A stretch of DNA of 50,451 nt from Actinomycetales bacterium JB111 (GTDB lineage: Bacteria; Actinomycetota; Actinomycetes; Actinomycetales; Actinomycetaceae). The stretch spans positions 1 to 50,451 of the forward strand of contig FUHX01000027.1 in the NCBI GenBank assembly GCA_900163555.1, written 5' to 3'. Below, piece after piece: positions 9,609-18,543 of the stretch. The position numbers and the translations under genes are program-made. Under the pieces are notes generated by a model that saw only the letters and a program-made list of their open reading frames with translations, searched no databases and was not told where the DNA came from. The stretch's first letter is position 1, and every line of letters begins with the position of its first letter.

Positions 9609-10544
9609 ATGCCCGACCTGACCTCATTGTTCGCCGAGCCCGGCACGGGCGTCGCGGCCCTCGCCGGCATCCTCGCCGTGCTCGCGCTGCTGGACTCCAC
9701 CAGCTTCGGCACGCTGCTCATCCCCGTCTGGCTGCTCATGTCGCCGGGCAGGCCCCGGCCCGGTCGCGTGCTCACGTTCCTCGCCACGGTCGCCGTGTTC
9801 TACCTCGGGGTCGGTATCGCGATCATGCTCGGGGCGGGCTTCGTGCTCGACCACTTCGGCGACGTCCTCACGTCCCGGCCCGCCTACGTGCTCATGTTCG
9901 TGGCCGGCGTCGGCCTGTTCGCGGCGAGCTTCGCGCTCGACTCCTCGAAGGCGAAGGCGCGCGCGGCGGAGAATGCGCGCACGGGCGGCGGCCGGATCAA
10001 TCGGTGGCGCGCCCGCGCCATGGGCACCGAGGGCCGGCTCGTCGCACCGCCCGTCGTCGCCGATGCGACGACGGTCAATCCCTACCGGACCAAGGCCCAG
10101 CTCGCGGGCCTGGCCGGCCCGACGTCGTCGCCCGCCTCGGGCGCGTCCCCGCACCCGGGCGAACTGGCCCCGGGCCTGACCCCGGACGACGGCGGCCGGT
10201 CGGCGCCCGCCAGCGGGCGCATGCTCATGGTGCTGGCGCTGAGCGCCGGCGCGATCGAGGTGGCGACGATGCTCCCGTACCTCGCGGGGATCGGCCTCAT
10301 CACGGCGAACGGCCCGGGCATGCCGGGCAACCTGCTCTGGCTCGCCGGGTACTGCCTGGTGATGATCACGCCGGCGCTCGTCCTCGTGACCCTGCGCGTG
10401 GTGGCGGCCCGGCTGGTGGACGGACCGCTCAGGAAGCTGGACAGCTACCTCACGCGCACCGCCGCGACGACGACCGCGTGGGTCGTCGGGATCGTCGGCG
10501 TCCTCCTGGCGCTGCACGCGTCGGCGGCCCTCGGCTGGCGCTGA
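9609..10544 (+). CDS. GAP family integral membrane protein
   Basis: This 311-residue protein has three hydrophobic helices in residues 1-115, a polar loop of about 90 residues, and three more helices at the C-terminus. This matches the GAP/Sap family, named for mycobacterial glycopeptidolipid-addressing proteins, which resembles the LysE exporter fold. Relatives in mycobacteria move surface lipids across the membrane, but most homologues have no known substrate. The start ATG (MPDLTSLFAEPG) lies in the short divergent region shared with the histidine kinase. It converges with the HAD hydrolase across a strong hairpin. Confidence 0.78.
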   Translation: MPDLTSLFAEPGTGVAALAGILAVLALLDSTSFGTLLIPVWLLMSPGRPRPGRVLTFLATVAVFYLGVGIAIMLGAGFVLDHFGDVLTSRPAYVLMFVAGVGLFAASFALDSSKAKARAAENARTGGGRINRWRARAMGTEGRLVAPPVVADATTVNPYRTKAQLAGLAGPTSSPASGASPHPGELAPGLTPDDGGRSAPASGRMLMVLALSAGAIEVATMLPYLAGIGLITANGPGMPGNLLWLAGYCLVMITPALVLVTLRVVAARLVDGPLRKLDSYLTRTAATTTAWVVGIVGVLLALHASAALGWR

Positions 10545-10565
10545 GGCTCCGTGACGGGGCCAGCC

Positions 10566-10598
10566 TCCCCGGCGCCCGCCGGCGAGCGCCGCCGGGGA
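10566..10598. terminator. bidirectional hairpin between convergent genes
   Basis: The arms TCCCCGGCG (10566-10574) and CGCCGGGGA (10590-10598) are perfect 9-bp complements around a GC-rich loop. The hairpin sits between the stops at 10544 and 10617. It lacks a U tract, which is common in this GC range. Confidence 0.55.
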
Positions 10599-10616
10599 AG
10601 TTGGAGCTCGGGTGAG

Positions 10617-11441
10617 TCAGGCCAGCCCGAGCTCCTCGAAGACGCCGACGAGCCCGGCCTGGTCGGGTCCCGGGCACGTGCGGTCGGCGACGGCGAGGAC
10701 CCGCGGGTCGGCCCCCTCGATCGCGACCCCGACGCCCGCGCTGGCGAGCATCTCCAGGTCGTTGAGCCCGTCGCCGAAGGCGTACACGTTCGCGATGTCC
10801 AGGCCGAGGCGCTCGGCGACGGCGAGCATGCCGACGGACTTGTTCATGCCGCGGCGGAAGATCTCGCCCGAGTGGGCGCCCATGCCGGGCAGCGAGCCCT
10901 CGAGGACCTCGAGGTCGTCCGACGCCTCGGCCGCGAGCTCGGAGACGAGGATCGGCGAGTGCATGACGCCGACCTTGCCGAACCCGATGCCGGACAGGTC
11001 CTCGCGCACGTCGAGGACCGCCATGATCTCGTGCGGGGAGGCGTGCTTGCGGTCCTCGGCGTTGTTCCGTGCGGCGCGCGCATGCAGGGTCTCGAGCATC
11101 GGCGGCTTGGCGTACAGGCCGTCGGTGGCCTCGAGCGTGTACCGCGCGCCGTGCCGGTCGAGCGCGGCGATCAGCCGGTCCGCGACGTCGAGGGGGATCG
11201 TGCGGTCCTCGACCACCGTCCCGTCGATCTCCGAGTAGGCGCCGGCGGTGGCGACCATGCCGTCGAAGCCGATCTCGCTGAGGACCGGGGGGACGAACGA
11301 CTTGGCCCGCCCCGTGCAGACGAACACGAGCGTGCCCTTCGCCCGCGCGCGACGGATGAGGTCGGCGTGGGCCTCGGGGACGTCGCCCTGGAACGCGAGC
11401 GTGCCGTCGATGTCGAGGAAGGCCGCCCTCTGCCCGCTCAT
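10617..11441 (-). CDS. Cof-type HAD-superfamily phosphatase
   Basis: This 274-residue protein belongs to the HAD IIB (Cof) hydrolases. HAD motif I appears as FLDIDGTL with the nucleophile Asp and the acid/base Asp, motif II as VFVCTGR, and the C-terminal motif with the cap-type signature as NKSVGM then FGDGLNDLEML (motif IV). Family members dephosphorylate sugar phosphates, flavin or pyridoxal phosphates, and the substrate cannot be predicted here. The RND exporter gene lies upstream on the same strand, 255 bp away across a tandem repeat, so a shared transcript is unlikely. Confidence 0.9.
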   Translation of the reverse strand: MSGQRAAFLDIDGTLAFQGDVPEAHADLIRRARAKGTLVFVCTGRAKSFVPPVLSEIGFDGMVATAGAYSEIDGTVVEDRTIPLDVADRLIAALDRHGARYTLEATDGLYAKPPMLETLHARAARNNAEDRKHASPHEIMAVLDVREDLSGIGFGKVGVMHSPILVSELAAEASDDLEVLEGSLPGMGAHSGEIFRRGMNKSVGMLAVAERLGLDIANVYAFGDGLNDLEMLASAGVGVAIEGADPRVLAVADRTCPGPDQAGLVGVFEELGLA

Positions 11442-11580
11442 CGGGCAGTCCCCGGGTCGGCACAGGCGGGACTGTCGACGGAGGCGAGAAGGACGTGGGT
11501 CATGACCAGACGCTAACCCGGCGGCCGGGCGCCGCCGAACCGTCCCGCCCCACCCCGACCGGTTCGCGCAGATGCGTGCC

Positions 11581-11713
11581 GGTCAGACCGCCCGATCACG
11601 CTCAGACCGCACGGTGCCGGTCGGACGGCACCGTGCAGGTCCGAGGGCATCGTGCGGGTCCGCGGGCATCGCGCCGGTCGGCCTGCACCGCGCGCGTCAG
11701 ACAGCGTCGTGCT
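11581..11713. repeat. 19-bp degenerate tandem repeat, about seven units
   Basis: Starting at 11581 the sequence falls into consecutive 19-bp units, for example GGTCGGACGGCACCGTGCA (11619-11637), GGTCCGAGGGCATCGTGCG (11638-11656) and GGTCCGCGGGCATCGCGCC (11657-11675). A degenerate extra unit precedes 11581, and the last unit runs into the 3' end of the RND gene. The rest of 11442-11580 shows no gene. Confidence 0.7.
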
Positions 11714-14700
11714 TGCCCCGACGACGCGGCGCGCCCCCGTCTGCTGAGCCGTCTCCGGAACCGTCTCCCGACCCGTCTCCCGACCCGGCCCCCGCCCCGG
11801 GCGCCGCGGCCGCGGAGGCCGCGACGCCGTCGTCGGGGGACGAGGCGGCGGACTCCTCGGCGGAGGTCTCCTCGTCGTCGTCCGTCTCGGCGATGCGCGC
11901 CGCTCCCCCGCCCGCCTTGATCCGCTCGAGCTCGGCGCGGGCGGAGGCGGTGTCGGTGCCGCGGGCCTCGCGGTCGGCGATGACGGCCTCGAGTCGGGCG
12001 ATCGCCTTGCGCTGGGCCCGCCGCTCCCCACGTCCCTCGGTCAGCCGGTAGAGGACCGGGACGATGACGAGGGTGAGGACGGTGGAGGTGAGCAGGCCGC
12101 CGATGACGACGATCGCGAGCGGCTGCGAGATGAACGCGCCGCCGCCGGTGATGCCGAGGGCCATCGGGGTGAGCGCGAAGATCGTCGCGGCGGACGTCAT
12201 GATGACGGGTCGCAGACGGTGCCTGCCGCCCTCGATGATCGCCTGCGTCAGCTCCATGCCGTCGGCGCGGTACTGGTTGATGAGGTCGATGAGGACGATG
12301 GCGTTCGTGACGACCACGCCGACCAGCATGAGCGCGCCGACGAGCGCGGCCACTCCCATCGGCGTGCCCGTGAGAAGGAGGGCGAGGATCGCGCCGGTGG
12401 CCGCGAACGGGATCGAGACCAGCAGGATGAGCGGCTGGATGAGCGACCGGAACGTGGCGACCATGACGACGTAGACGAGCAGGATCGCCAGCGCGAGCGC
12501 GAGGAAGAGGTTCCCGAAGGCCTCCTCCTGGTCGGCGGAGACGCCGCCGATCTCGGCGGTGACGCCGTCTGGCAGGTCGACCGAGTCGAGCGCGCTGGTG
12601 AGCTCGGCGGTCACCGACTGCAGGTCCGCGGCCTCGGTGGCGGCCGTGATCGAGACCGACCGCAGTCCGTCGGTGCGACTGATGGAGGCCTGCTGGAGCT
12701 GCTCCTCGACGGTGGCGATGTCGCCGAGCAGGATCGGGGCGTCCGGCGGTCCGCCGAGCGGGAGGTTCCGCAGCTCGTCGACCGTGGTCGGGGCGTCGGC
12801 CGTGTGCATGACGATCGGCAGGCGACCCGAGGAGGTGTCGACCTCGCCGAGCGACTGGCCGTTCAGTGCGCCGTAGGCGATGCCGCCGACCGCCTGCTCG
12901 GTGAGCCCGAGCTGTGCGGCGGCTGCGCGGTCGACCGAGACCTCGACGAACGGCAGGTCCTCCTCGAGCGAGGAGGTGACGTCGCGGATGCCGTCGATGC
13001 CGTCGATCTCGGCGAGCAGGGCCTGGGAGCCCTCGGCGACGGCGTCGCCGTCCGCCCCGGAGACGACGACCTCGACGCCGGACGCGAACCCGCCCGTAGA
13101 GCCGGGCGCGACCGTGAGGGTGCCGGCGTCCTCGCCGAGCGCGTCCAGCCGCTCGCGGACGTCCTCCTCGACGGCGGCCGCGTCGGCATCGACGTCGAGG
13201 GTGACGGTGAACGTGGCGTCCGCGCCGCCGCCGAACAGCGCCATCGCGGGATCCGCCTGCCCGATCGTCACCTGGTAGCTGTCGATCTCGGGCACCTCGC
13301 CGAGGACGTCCTCGACCTGCTGCGCGGCGGCGTCCTGGGTCTCGAGGTTCGCGCCCACGGGGAGGTCCTGGGTGACGGACAGCGAGTTCTCGCCGGAGTC
13401 GCCGAGGAAGTCGGTGGCCAGGCGCGTGGCGGCGACGCCCGTGCCCGCGAGGACGAGGACGGCCACGAGGATCGTGAGCACGGGCTTGGCGAGGACGCCG
13501 CGGACGATGCCGACGTAGCCGCGCTGGAGTGCGCCGCGGCGCTCCTTCTCCTCGGCCTCGACGCGGGCCGACTCGGCACGCTCGACGTCGACCGGGGAGC
13601 GCATGAACCAGTACGCGAGGACCGGGACGATCGTGAGGGCGACGAGCAGCGACGCGGCGAGCGCGAGTGCCACCGTGAAGGCGAACGGGCGCAGCAGCTC
13701 GCCGACCATGCCGCCCACGAGGCCGAGGGGGACGAACACGGCGGCCGTGGCGACCGTGGCGGAGGTGATCGCCCCTGCCACCTCCCGCACGCCGGTGAGC
13801 ACGGCCTTGCGCTTGGAGGCGCCGTAGGACAGATGTCGGGAGATGTTCTCGATGACGACGATGGAGTCGTCGACGACGCGGCCGATCGAGATCGTCAGCG
13901 CCGCGAGGGTGAACATGTTGAGCGAGTAGTCGAAGACCTTCGCCGCGATCAGCGCGATGAGCAGGGACAGCGGGATCGAGATCGCCGTGACCGAGGTGGC
14001 GCGGATCGAGCGCAGGAACACGAGGATGACGAGGACGGCGAACACGAGGCCGAGGACGCCCTCGACCGCGAGGTCGTCGATCGACTGCTGGATGAAGACG
14101 GCCTGGTCGAAGGCCACGGTGATCGATCCGCCGTCGCCGATGGCCGCCTCGAGGTCCGGCAGGAGGTCGTTGATCGCGTGCGAGATCTCGACCGTGTTCC
14201 CGTCCGGGGTGGCCGTGACTGCGATGCCGATGGACGCGACGCCGTCGGTCCTGTTGAGGGACGTGGCGGGGACCGGCTCGACGGACACGTCGGCGACGTC
14301 GGCGACGGTGAGCTGCTCGGCCGGCGCCTCGGGCGCGGTGGGGTCGGCCGGGTCGGCCGGGTCTGTCGGTGCGGTGGGATCTGTGGGTGCGGTGGGGTCG
14401 GCCGGCTCGGCGGACTGGTCCGCGATCAGGGGCAGCGCGGCGATCTCCTCCACGGAGGTGAGCCGCTCTCCGGCCTCGATGGTGAGCTCGCGGCCGTCGG
14501 AGTCGATGGTGCCCGCCGGGACGACCACGCCGTTCGCGTCGAGCGCGTCCGAGATCGCGGTGGGCGAGAGGCCCGCGGCGGCGAGCGCCTCCTGGTCGAC
14601 GTCGATGGTGACCCGCTGCTCGGTCAGGCCGGTGAGCTGGACCGAGCGGACGCCGTCGATGCGACTGATCTCCGGGGAGACGACCTCCTGGGCGATGCGC

Positions 14701-15155
14701 TGGAGCTCGTCGGTGTCCGAACCGGTGGCGGAGAGCTGGATGACGGGCAGGTCGTCGATGGAGCCGGCGATGACCCGGGTCTCGGCGTCGTCCGGGAGGG
14801 AGGACTCGATACGGCCGAGCGCGACCTGGAGCTCCTGCTGCGCCGTGAGGATGTCCGTGCCGTAGTCGAGCTCGAGCATGACGGCGGAGACGTTCGGGCC
14901 GGAGGTCGAGGTGGTGCCCTCGAGCCCGGTGACGCCGAGCGCGGCCTCCTCGACGGCGTCCGTCACCTGGTCCTCGACGACCTCCGGGGAGGCTCCCGGC
15001 AGCGTGGTCACGGCGGCGACGATCGGCAGCTCGAGATCGGGGATGAGCTCCTGCCTCAGCGACACGGTCGCCCAGAGTCCGGCGAGGACCGCGACGATCG
15101 TGGAGAGCGCCACCAGGGCACGGTTGGACAGTGAGAAGCGGGCAAGATTCGCCAC
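11697..15155 (-). CDS. RND-family efflux pump (AcrB/SwrC-like)
   Basis: This 1152-residue protein has the architecture of hydrophobe/amphiphile RND exporters: an N-terminal helix, a first extracytoplasmic loop of about 280 residues, six helices, a second loop and six more helices. The membrane helix with the charged proton-relay region is visible (ISIGRVVDDSIVVIENISRH). Relatives in Gram-positive bacteria (SwrC, MmpL-like) export surfactants, lipids or drugs without an outer-membrane partner. Residues 248-280 are a Pro/Ala/Asp/Thr low-complexity insert, and the last 70 residues are acidic and Gly/Ser-rich. The start is a GTG with GGAG nine bases upstream. I see no adaptor or regulator gene beside it. 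Confidence 0.92.
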   Translation of the reverse strand: MANLARFSLSNRALVALSTIVAVLAGLWATVSLRQELIPDLELPIVAAVTTLPGASPEVVEDQVTDAVEEAALGVTGLEGTTSTSGPNVSAVMLELDYGTDILTAQQELQVALGRIESSLPDDAETRVIAGSIDDLPVIQLSATGSDTDELQRIAQEVVSPEISRIDGVRSVQLTGLTEQRVTIDVDQEALAAAGLSPTAISDALDANGVVVPAGTIDSDGRELTIEAGERLTSVEEIAALPLIADQSAEPADPTAPTDPTAPTDPADPADPTAPEAPAEQLTVADVADVSVEPVPATSLNRTDGVASIGIAVTATPDGNTVEISHAINDLLPDLEAAIGDGGSITVAFDQAVFIQQSIDDLAVEGVLGLVFAVLVILVFLRSIRATSVTAISIPLSLLIALIAAKVFDYSLNMFTLAALTISIGRVVDDSIVVIENISRHLSYGASKRKAVLTGVREVAGAITSATVATAAVFVPLGLVGGMVGELLRPFAFTVALALAASLLVALTIVPVLAYWFMRSPVDVERAESARVEAEEKERRGALQRGYVGIVRGVLAKPVLTILVAVLVLAGTGVAATRLATDFLGDSGENSLSVTQDLPVGANLETQDAAAQQVEDVLGEVPEIDSYQVTIGQADPAMALFGGGADATFTVTLDVDADAAAVEEDVRERLDALGEDAGTLTVAPGSTGGFASGVEVVVSGADGDAVAEGSQALLAEIDGIDGIRDVTSSLEEDLPFVEVSVDRAAAAQLGLTEQAVGGIAYGALNGQSLGEVDTSSGRLPIVMHTADAPTTVDELRNLPLGGPPDAPILLGDIATVEEQLQQASISRTDGLRSVSITAATEAADLQSVTAELTSALDSVDLPDGVTAEIGGVSADQEEAFGNLFLALALAILLVYVVMVATFRSLIQPLILLVSIPFAATGAILALLLTGTPMGVAALVGALMLVGVVVTNAIVLIDLINQYRADGMELTQAIIEGGRHRLRPVIMTSAATIFALTPMALGITGGGAFISQPLAIVVIGGLLTSTVLTLVIVPVLYRLTEGRGERRAQRKAIARLEAVIADREARGTDTASARAELERIKAGGGAARIAETDDDEETSAEESAASSPDDGVAASAAAAPGAGAGSGDGSGDGSGDGSADGGAPRRRGKHDAV

Positions 15156-15385
15156 GGGTGGGCTCCGGGTATCGAACGGGTGCCGACCGACGTGGGCGAC
15201 ACAGATCTGCAGGATTCACACTAGGGGCGCGGGACCACGCCGTGGAAACGGATAATCCTCCTGGTGACAGACGCCTCCGGGCGCCGTGGGCGTCGGCCGG
15301 CCCGTGGGCGCGTGTTGCGCGGCCGGGACCCGCACGCATGACCACGTTCACCCTTCCCCTCGGGCCGCTCGGCCGCGGCGCCTCC

Positions 15386-15391
15386 TAGAAT
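15386..15391 (+). promoter_or_regulatory. -10 hexamer TAGAAT of leaderless orn promoter
   Basis: TAGAAT ends six bases before the GTG start at 15398, so the transcript would start at the start codon. The rest of 15156-15385 holds the RND upstream region, where I see no further gene. Confidence 0.5.
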
Positions 15392-15397
15392 CAGGGG

Positions 15398-16060
15398 GTG
15401 ACTGCTGCGACTCCGACCTCCGACCACATCGTCTGGATCGACTGCGAGATGACGGGGCTCGACTTCGTGAACGACTCGCTCATCGAGGTCGCGGTGGTCG
15501 TCACCGACTCGCAGCTCAACCCCCTGCACGAGGGGCTCGACCTCGTCATCAAGCCCCGCCCGGGCACCGTGGAGACCATGGCGCCGGTCGTGCAGAAGAT
15601 GCACAAGGACTCCGGCCTCATCAACGAGCTCGACGACGGACTGGAGATGGCCGACGCCGCCCAGCAGGTCCTCGAATACATCAAGGGGTTCGTGCCGGAC
15701 GCCCGCAAGGCGCCGCTCGCCGGCAACTCGGTCGGCACGGACCGGATCTTCCTGGACCGGGACATGCCGGCCGTCGCCGAACACCTGCACTACCGGATCA
15801 TCGACGTCTCCTCGATCAAGGAGCTCGCCCGGCGCTGGTACCCGCGCGCCTACTTCCAGTCGCCGCAGAAGAGCGGCGGCCACCGCGCGCTTGCCGACAT
15901 CCTCGAGTCCATCGACGAGCTGCGGTACTACCGCGCCGTGCTGTGGCCGAAGGGTGACGGGCCGAGCACGGTCGAGGCCAAGGAGGCCGCCGCGGCGATC
16001 ACCGCCGACCCGACTTCGGCGCGCACCGCCGCGAAGGCGGCGGGGTCCGCCACCGCCTGA
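15398..16060 (+). CDS. orn: oligoribonuclease (DEDDh 3'-5' exonuclease)
   Basis: This 220-residue protein is the DEDDh exonuclease that degrades 2-5 nt RNAs, including pGpG from cyclic di-GMP turnover, to mononucleotides in the cytoplasm. The catalytic set is visible: WIDCEMTGLD (D and E), the central Asp region NSVGTDRIFLDRDMP, and YHVVD-like YRIIDVSSIKEL followed by HRALADILES with the final His and Asp. It is slightly longer than E. coli Orn because of a C-terminal Ala-rich tail. The start is a GTG, apparently leaderless. Confidence 0.96.
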   Translation: MTAATPTSDHIVWIDCEMTGLDFVNDSLIEVAVVVTDSQLNPLHEGLDLVIKPRPGTVETMAPVVQKMHKDSGLINELDDGLEMADAAQQVLEYIKGFVPDARKAPLAGNSVGTDRIFLDRDMPAVAEHLHYRIIDVSSIKELARRWYPRAYFQSPQKSGGHRALADILESIDELRYYRAVLWPKGDGPSTVEAKEAAAAITADPTSARTAAKAAGSATA

Positions 16061-16143
16061 GCCGGTAACTGCTCCCTCCTGTACGGCGGGGCGAGCACCC
16101 ATGTCGCGTCCTCGGGCCCGACGAAGGGCATGGTCAGAGTGCT

Positions 16144-16182
16144 CCGTGCGCACCCTGCGCAAAGTGACCTCTCCCCCTGCGC
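16144..16182 (+). promoter_or_regulatory. putative AraC-type operator (direct repeats)
   Basis: CCGTGCGC at 16144-16151, CCCTGCGC at 16053+100 (that is 16153-16160) and CCCTGCGC at 16175-16182 are same-orientation repeats. The last two are 22 bp apart, about two helical turns, as in AraC/XylS class sites. They lie directly upstream of a candidate -35. The AraC gene at 20165 is the obvious candidate ligand. Confidence 0.45.
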
Positions 16183-16192
16183 GATCCGGCTG

Positions 16193-16220
16193 TTGGGCCG
16201 TCTCCCGAGGTTCCTACTGT
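16193..16220 (+). promoter_or_regulatory. candidate promoter of the flavin monooxygenase operon
   Basis: TTGGGC (16193-16198) and TACTGT (16215-16220) are separated by 16 bp and lie 53 bp before the ATG at 16274. GGGAGAC forms the ribosome binding site. Confidence 0.45.
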
Positions 16221-16273
16221 CACCAACGTGATGGGCAGCCGCCCCTCACACCGCTCGTGACAAGGGAGACACG

Positions 16274-17416
16274 ATGACCACGCTTGCGACCCCGACCCCG
16301 TCGTACGAGGACCTCCTCGAGGCCCGCAAGGCCAGCGGTGTGCCGATGTTCAACGACAACAAGATGAAGCTCGGCATCTTCGGCTCGAACTGCAGCCACG
16401 GCCTCATGGCGACCAACGCGGAGTCGACCTACCGGTTGGACTGGCAGCACACCCAGAAGATCGCGCAGATCGCCGACCGGCTCGGCTTCGAGGCCATGCT
16501 GCCGGTGGCCCGCTACCGCGGCATGGGTGGCGACACCAACTTCAACGGCACGAACTACGAGACCCACACGTGGGCCGCCGGCCTGGCTCAGGCGACGGAA
16601 CAGATCATGGTCTTCTCGACGACGCACGTGCCGACCAAGCACCCGATCGTCGCGGCCAAGGAGTCCGTCACGGTCGACCACATCTCCAACGGCCGATTCG
16701 GTCTGAACATGACCATGGGTTGGTACAAGTCCGAGATGGAGATGTTCGGCGGTACCCAGCGTGAGCACGACGACCGTTACCGCTTTGGCTCCGAGTGGAT
16801 CTCGATCGCGAAGCGCATGTGGACCGAGGACGGACCCGTCAACTTCGACGGCGAATTTTTCCAGGTCGTCGACGCGTTCTCGGACCCGAAGCCGATCCAG
16901 AAGCCGTATCCGGTGCTCGTGAACGCCGGCAACTCCCCCGCCGGCCTGGAGTTCTGCGCGCGCGAGTGCGACTTCAACTTCATCGCCTTCGCCGATCCGG
17001 AGGAGGCCAAAGACACGGCCTCCCGCGTCCGGGGTATCGCGCAGGCACAGGGTCGAGACCTGGGCATCCTCGGCTATGGCAACATCATCTGCCGCGACAC
17101 GGAGAAGGAGACCAAGCAGCTTCTCGACCACATCCTCGAGCTCGGCGACTGGGAGGTCGCGAAGTTCGTCTCCGGCGGTCTCGGATCGGAGTCAGGCTCG
17201 TTCGACAAGATCAAGGCGATGCAGGAGCGATTCATCCTCGGGTACGGCGGCTACCCGCTCATCGGCACGCCGGAGCAGATCGTCGACCAGCTCATCAAGC
17301 TCGAGGAGGCGGGCGTCGGCGGCATGATGGTCGGCTTCCTCGACTACGCCGAGGAGCTGCCCTACTTCGGCGAGCGCATCCTGCCGCTGATGCAGGAAGC
17401 AGGACTGCGTGCATGA
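16274..17416 (+). CDS. LLM-class FMNH2-dependent monooxygenase (RutA/SfnG-like)
   Basis: This 380-residue protein is a bacterial-luciferase-like TIM-barrel monooxygenase that uses reduced FMN supplied by a partner reductase. The N-terminal part (NAESTYRLDWQHTQKIAQIA; RGMGGDTNFNG) and central GRFGLNMTMGW resemble pyrimidine oxygenase RutA. The C-terminal part (LIGTPEQI; PYFGERILPLM) also resembles dimethylsulfone monooxygenase SfnG. It overlaps a flavin reductase by four bases (ATGA) and heads an operon with a second FMN reductase and an aldehyde dehydrogenase. An oxidative C-N or C-S cleavage yielding an aldehyde is therefore inferred. No other Rut enzymes are present, so uracil is not favoured. 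The substrate is unknown. Confidence 0.88.
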   Translation: MTTLATPTPSYEDLLEARKASGVPMFNDNKMKLGIFGSNCSHGLMATNAESTYRLDWQHTQKIAQIADRLGFEAMLPVARYRGMGGDTNFNGTNYETHTWAAGLAQATEQIMVFSTTHVPTKHPIVAAKESVTVDHISNGRFGLNMTMGWYKSEMEMFGGTQREHDDRYRFGSEWISIAKRMWTEDGPVNFDGEFFQVVDAFSDPKPIQKPYPVLVNAGNSPAGLEFCARECDFNFIAFADPEEAKDTASRVRGIAQAQGRDLGILGYGNIICRDTEKETKQLLDHILELGDWEVAKFVSGGLGSESGSFDKIKAMQERFILGYGGYPLIGTPEQIVDQLIKLEEAGVGGMMVGFLDYAEELPYFGERILPLMQEAGLRA

Positions 17417-17973
17417 CCACGGTGACCACCGCCGCTGAGGCGCTGGCAGCCTCGGTGGAGACCCAGCACCGGCCGCACGTTCCACAGCACCGGTACCGAG
17501 AGATCCTCGGACAGTTCTGCACAGGGATCACCGTCATCTCCGGCTGTCTGGACGGCCGACCGGTCGGTTTCACGTGCCAGTCGTTCAGCGCGTTGTCGCT
17601 CGACCCGCCGCTCGTGCTGGTGTGCCCACAGCGCAGCTCGACGACGTGGCCACTGATCCGGCGGACCGGCCGATTCACCGTGTCGGTCCTCGGAGCGGAT
17701 CAACGAGACGTCAGCAACGCGTTCGCCCGGTCGGGAACCGACAAGTTCGACGGCGTCGGCTGGTCCGTCTCCCCTGCCGGCAACCCGGTCATCGACGGAT
17801 CCATCGCCTGGCTGGACTGCTGGGTGCTCAACGAGGTGGACGGCGGCGACCACGAGATCGTCGTCGGCCTCGTGGAGAACCTTGAGCGAGGGGCGGACTC
17901 AGCCCCGCTGCTCTTCCATCAGGGTCAGTACGCCCAGCCGGGCGACCGACAGGGAGCTGGTGAGGACCGATGA
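17413..17973 (+). CDS. flavin reductase family protein (HpaC/RutF-like)
   Basis: This 186-residue protein has a flavin reductase-like split-barrel domain from about residue 25 (YREILGQFCTGITVIS; GFTCQSFSALSLDPPLVLVC; HEIVVGLVENLE). Such proteins reduce FMN or FAD with NAD(P)H and hand it by diffusion to a monooxygenase. Four-base overlaps on both sides, with the monooxygenase stop and the next reductase start, show tight translational coupling. The role as the monooxygenase partner is inferred from position and family. Confidence 0.9.
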   Translation: MTTVTTAAEALAASVETQHRPHVPQHRYREILGQFCTGITVISGCLDGRPVGFTCQSFSALSLDPPLVLVCPQRSSTTWPLIRRTGRFTVSVLGADQRDVSNAFARSGTDKFDGVGWSVSPAGNPVIDGSIAWLDCWVLNEVDGGDHEIVVGLVENLERGADSAPLLFHQGQYAQPGDRQGAGEDR

Positions 17974-18515
17974 AGCTCTTGACGATCTACGGCAGCCCGA
18001 CGCCGCCGGGCAAGCTCTCCCGCGCGCTCGACATCCTCGCGGACAGCGTCCGGTCCGAACCAGGCTGGACGCACGAGCGTCTCGCTCCGGGTGAGCGTCT
18101 GTCGTTCACCACGGCCATCTGGCCGGAGGACGCGGCCGCGGCAGTGGCATCGGCGGACGCCGTCGTGATCGGCTCGCCGGTCTTCCGGGCAGCGCCACCC
18201 GGCACCCTGAAGCTGCTCATCGACTCGCTCTCGGTCGAAGACCTTCGGTCGAAGCCGGTCGCACTGCTCACCGTCGCAGCGGCGCAGGAGCATGCCCTCG
18301 CGTCGGAACGGCACCTGCGCGACGTGCTCGCGTGGTTCGGCGCACTGACCGCACCGAACAGCTTGTTCCTCCAGGACGTCGCGCTCGCACAGGAGTCCGT
18401 CGACGACGACACCCGCCGCGCACTCGGCGATCTCGCCCGCCAGGTCCTTCGACTTGCGGAGCGCACGCACGACCTCGATATCGGGCCGACGCCGCTCGCC
18501 GCTCGCCGGTCCTGA
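17970..18515 (+). CDS. NAD(P)H-dependent FMN reductase (SsuE/MsuE-like flavodoxin fold)
   Basis: This 181-residue protein has the flavodoxin-fold FMN-binding loop near the N-terminus (LTIYGSPTPPGKLSRAL) and the second binding loop VIGSPVFRAAPPGTLKLLID, as in SsuE, MsuE and related FMN reductases. In sulfonate metabolism these proteins supply FMNH2 to SsuD/MsuD/SfnG monooxygenases. A second, structurally unrelated flavin reductase immediately upstream makes this cluster unusual. It overlaps that gene by four bases and is followed 28 bp later by the aldehyde dehydrogenase. Confidence 0.87.
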   Translation: MKLLTIYGSPTPPGKLSRALDILADSVRSEPGWTHERLAPGERLSFTTAIWPEDAAAAVASADAVVIGSPVFRAAPPGTLKLLIDSLSVEDLRSKPVALLTVAAAQEHALASERHLRDVLAWFGALTAPNSLFLQDVALAQESVDDDTRRALGDLARQVLRLAERTHDLDIGPTPLAARRS

Positions 18516-18543
18516 GCCACACCTTCCTGAAAGGACCACACCC

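Noticed and set aside
12219-15134. A 971-codon frame antisense to the RND gene.
   Set aside because: It mirrors the RND codons, has no recognisable domain, and its Asp/Gly/Arg-rich composition is typical of GC-rich antisense frames.
16274-18515. A uracil-degrading Rut operon.
   Set aside because: The monooxygenase and first reductase resemble RutA and RutF, but no RutB, C, D or E homologue is present and an aldehyde dehydrogenase is.
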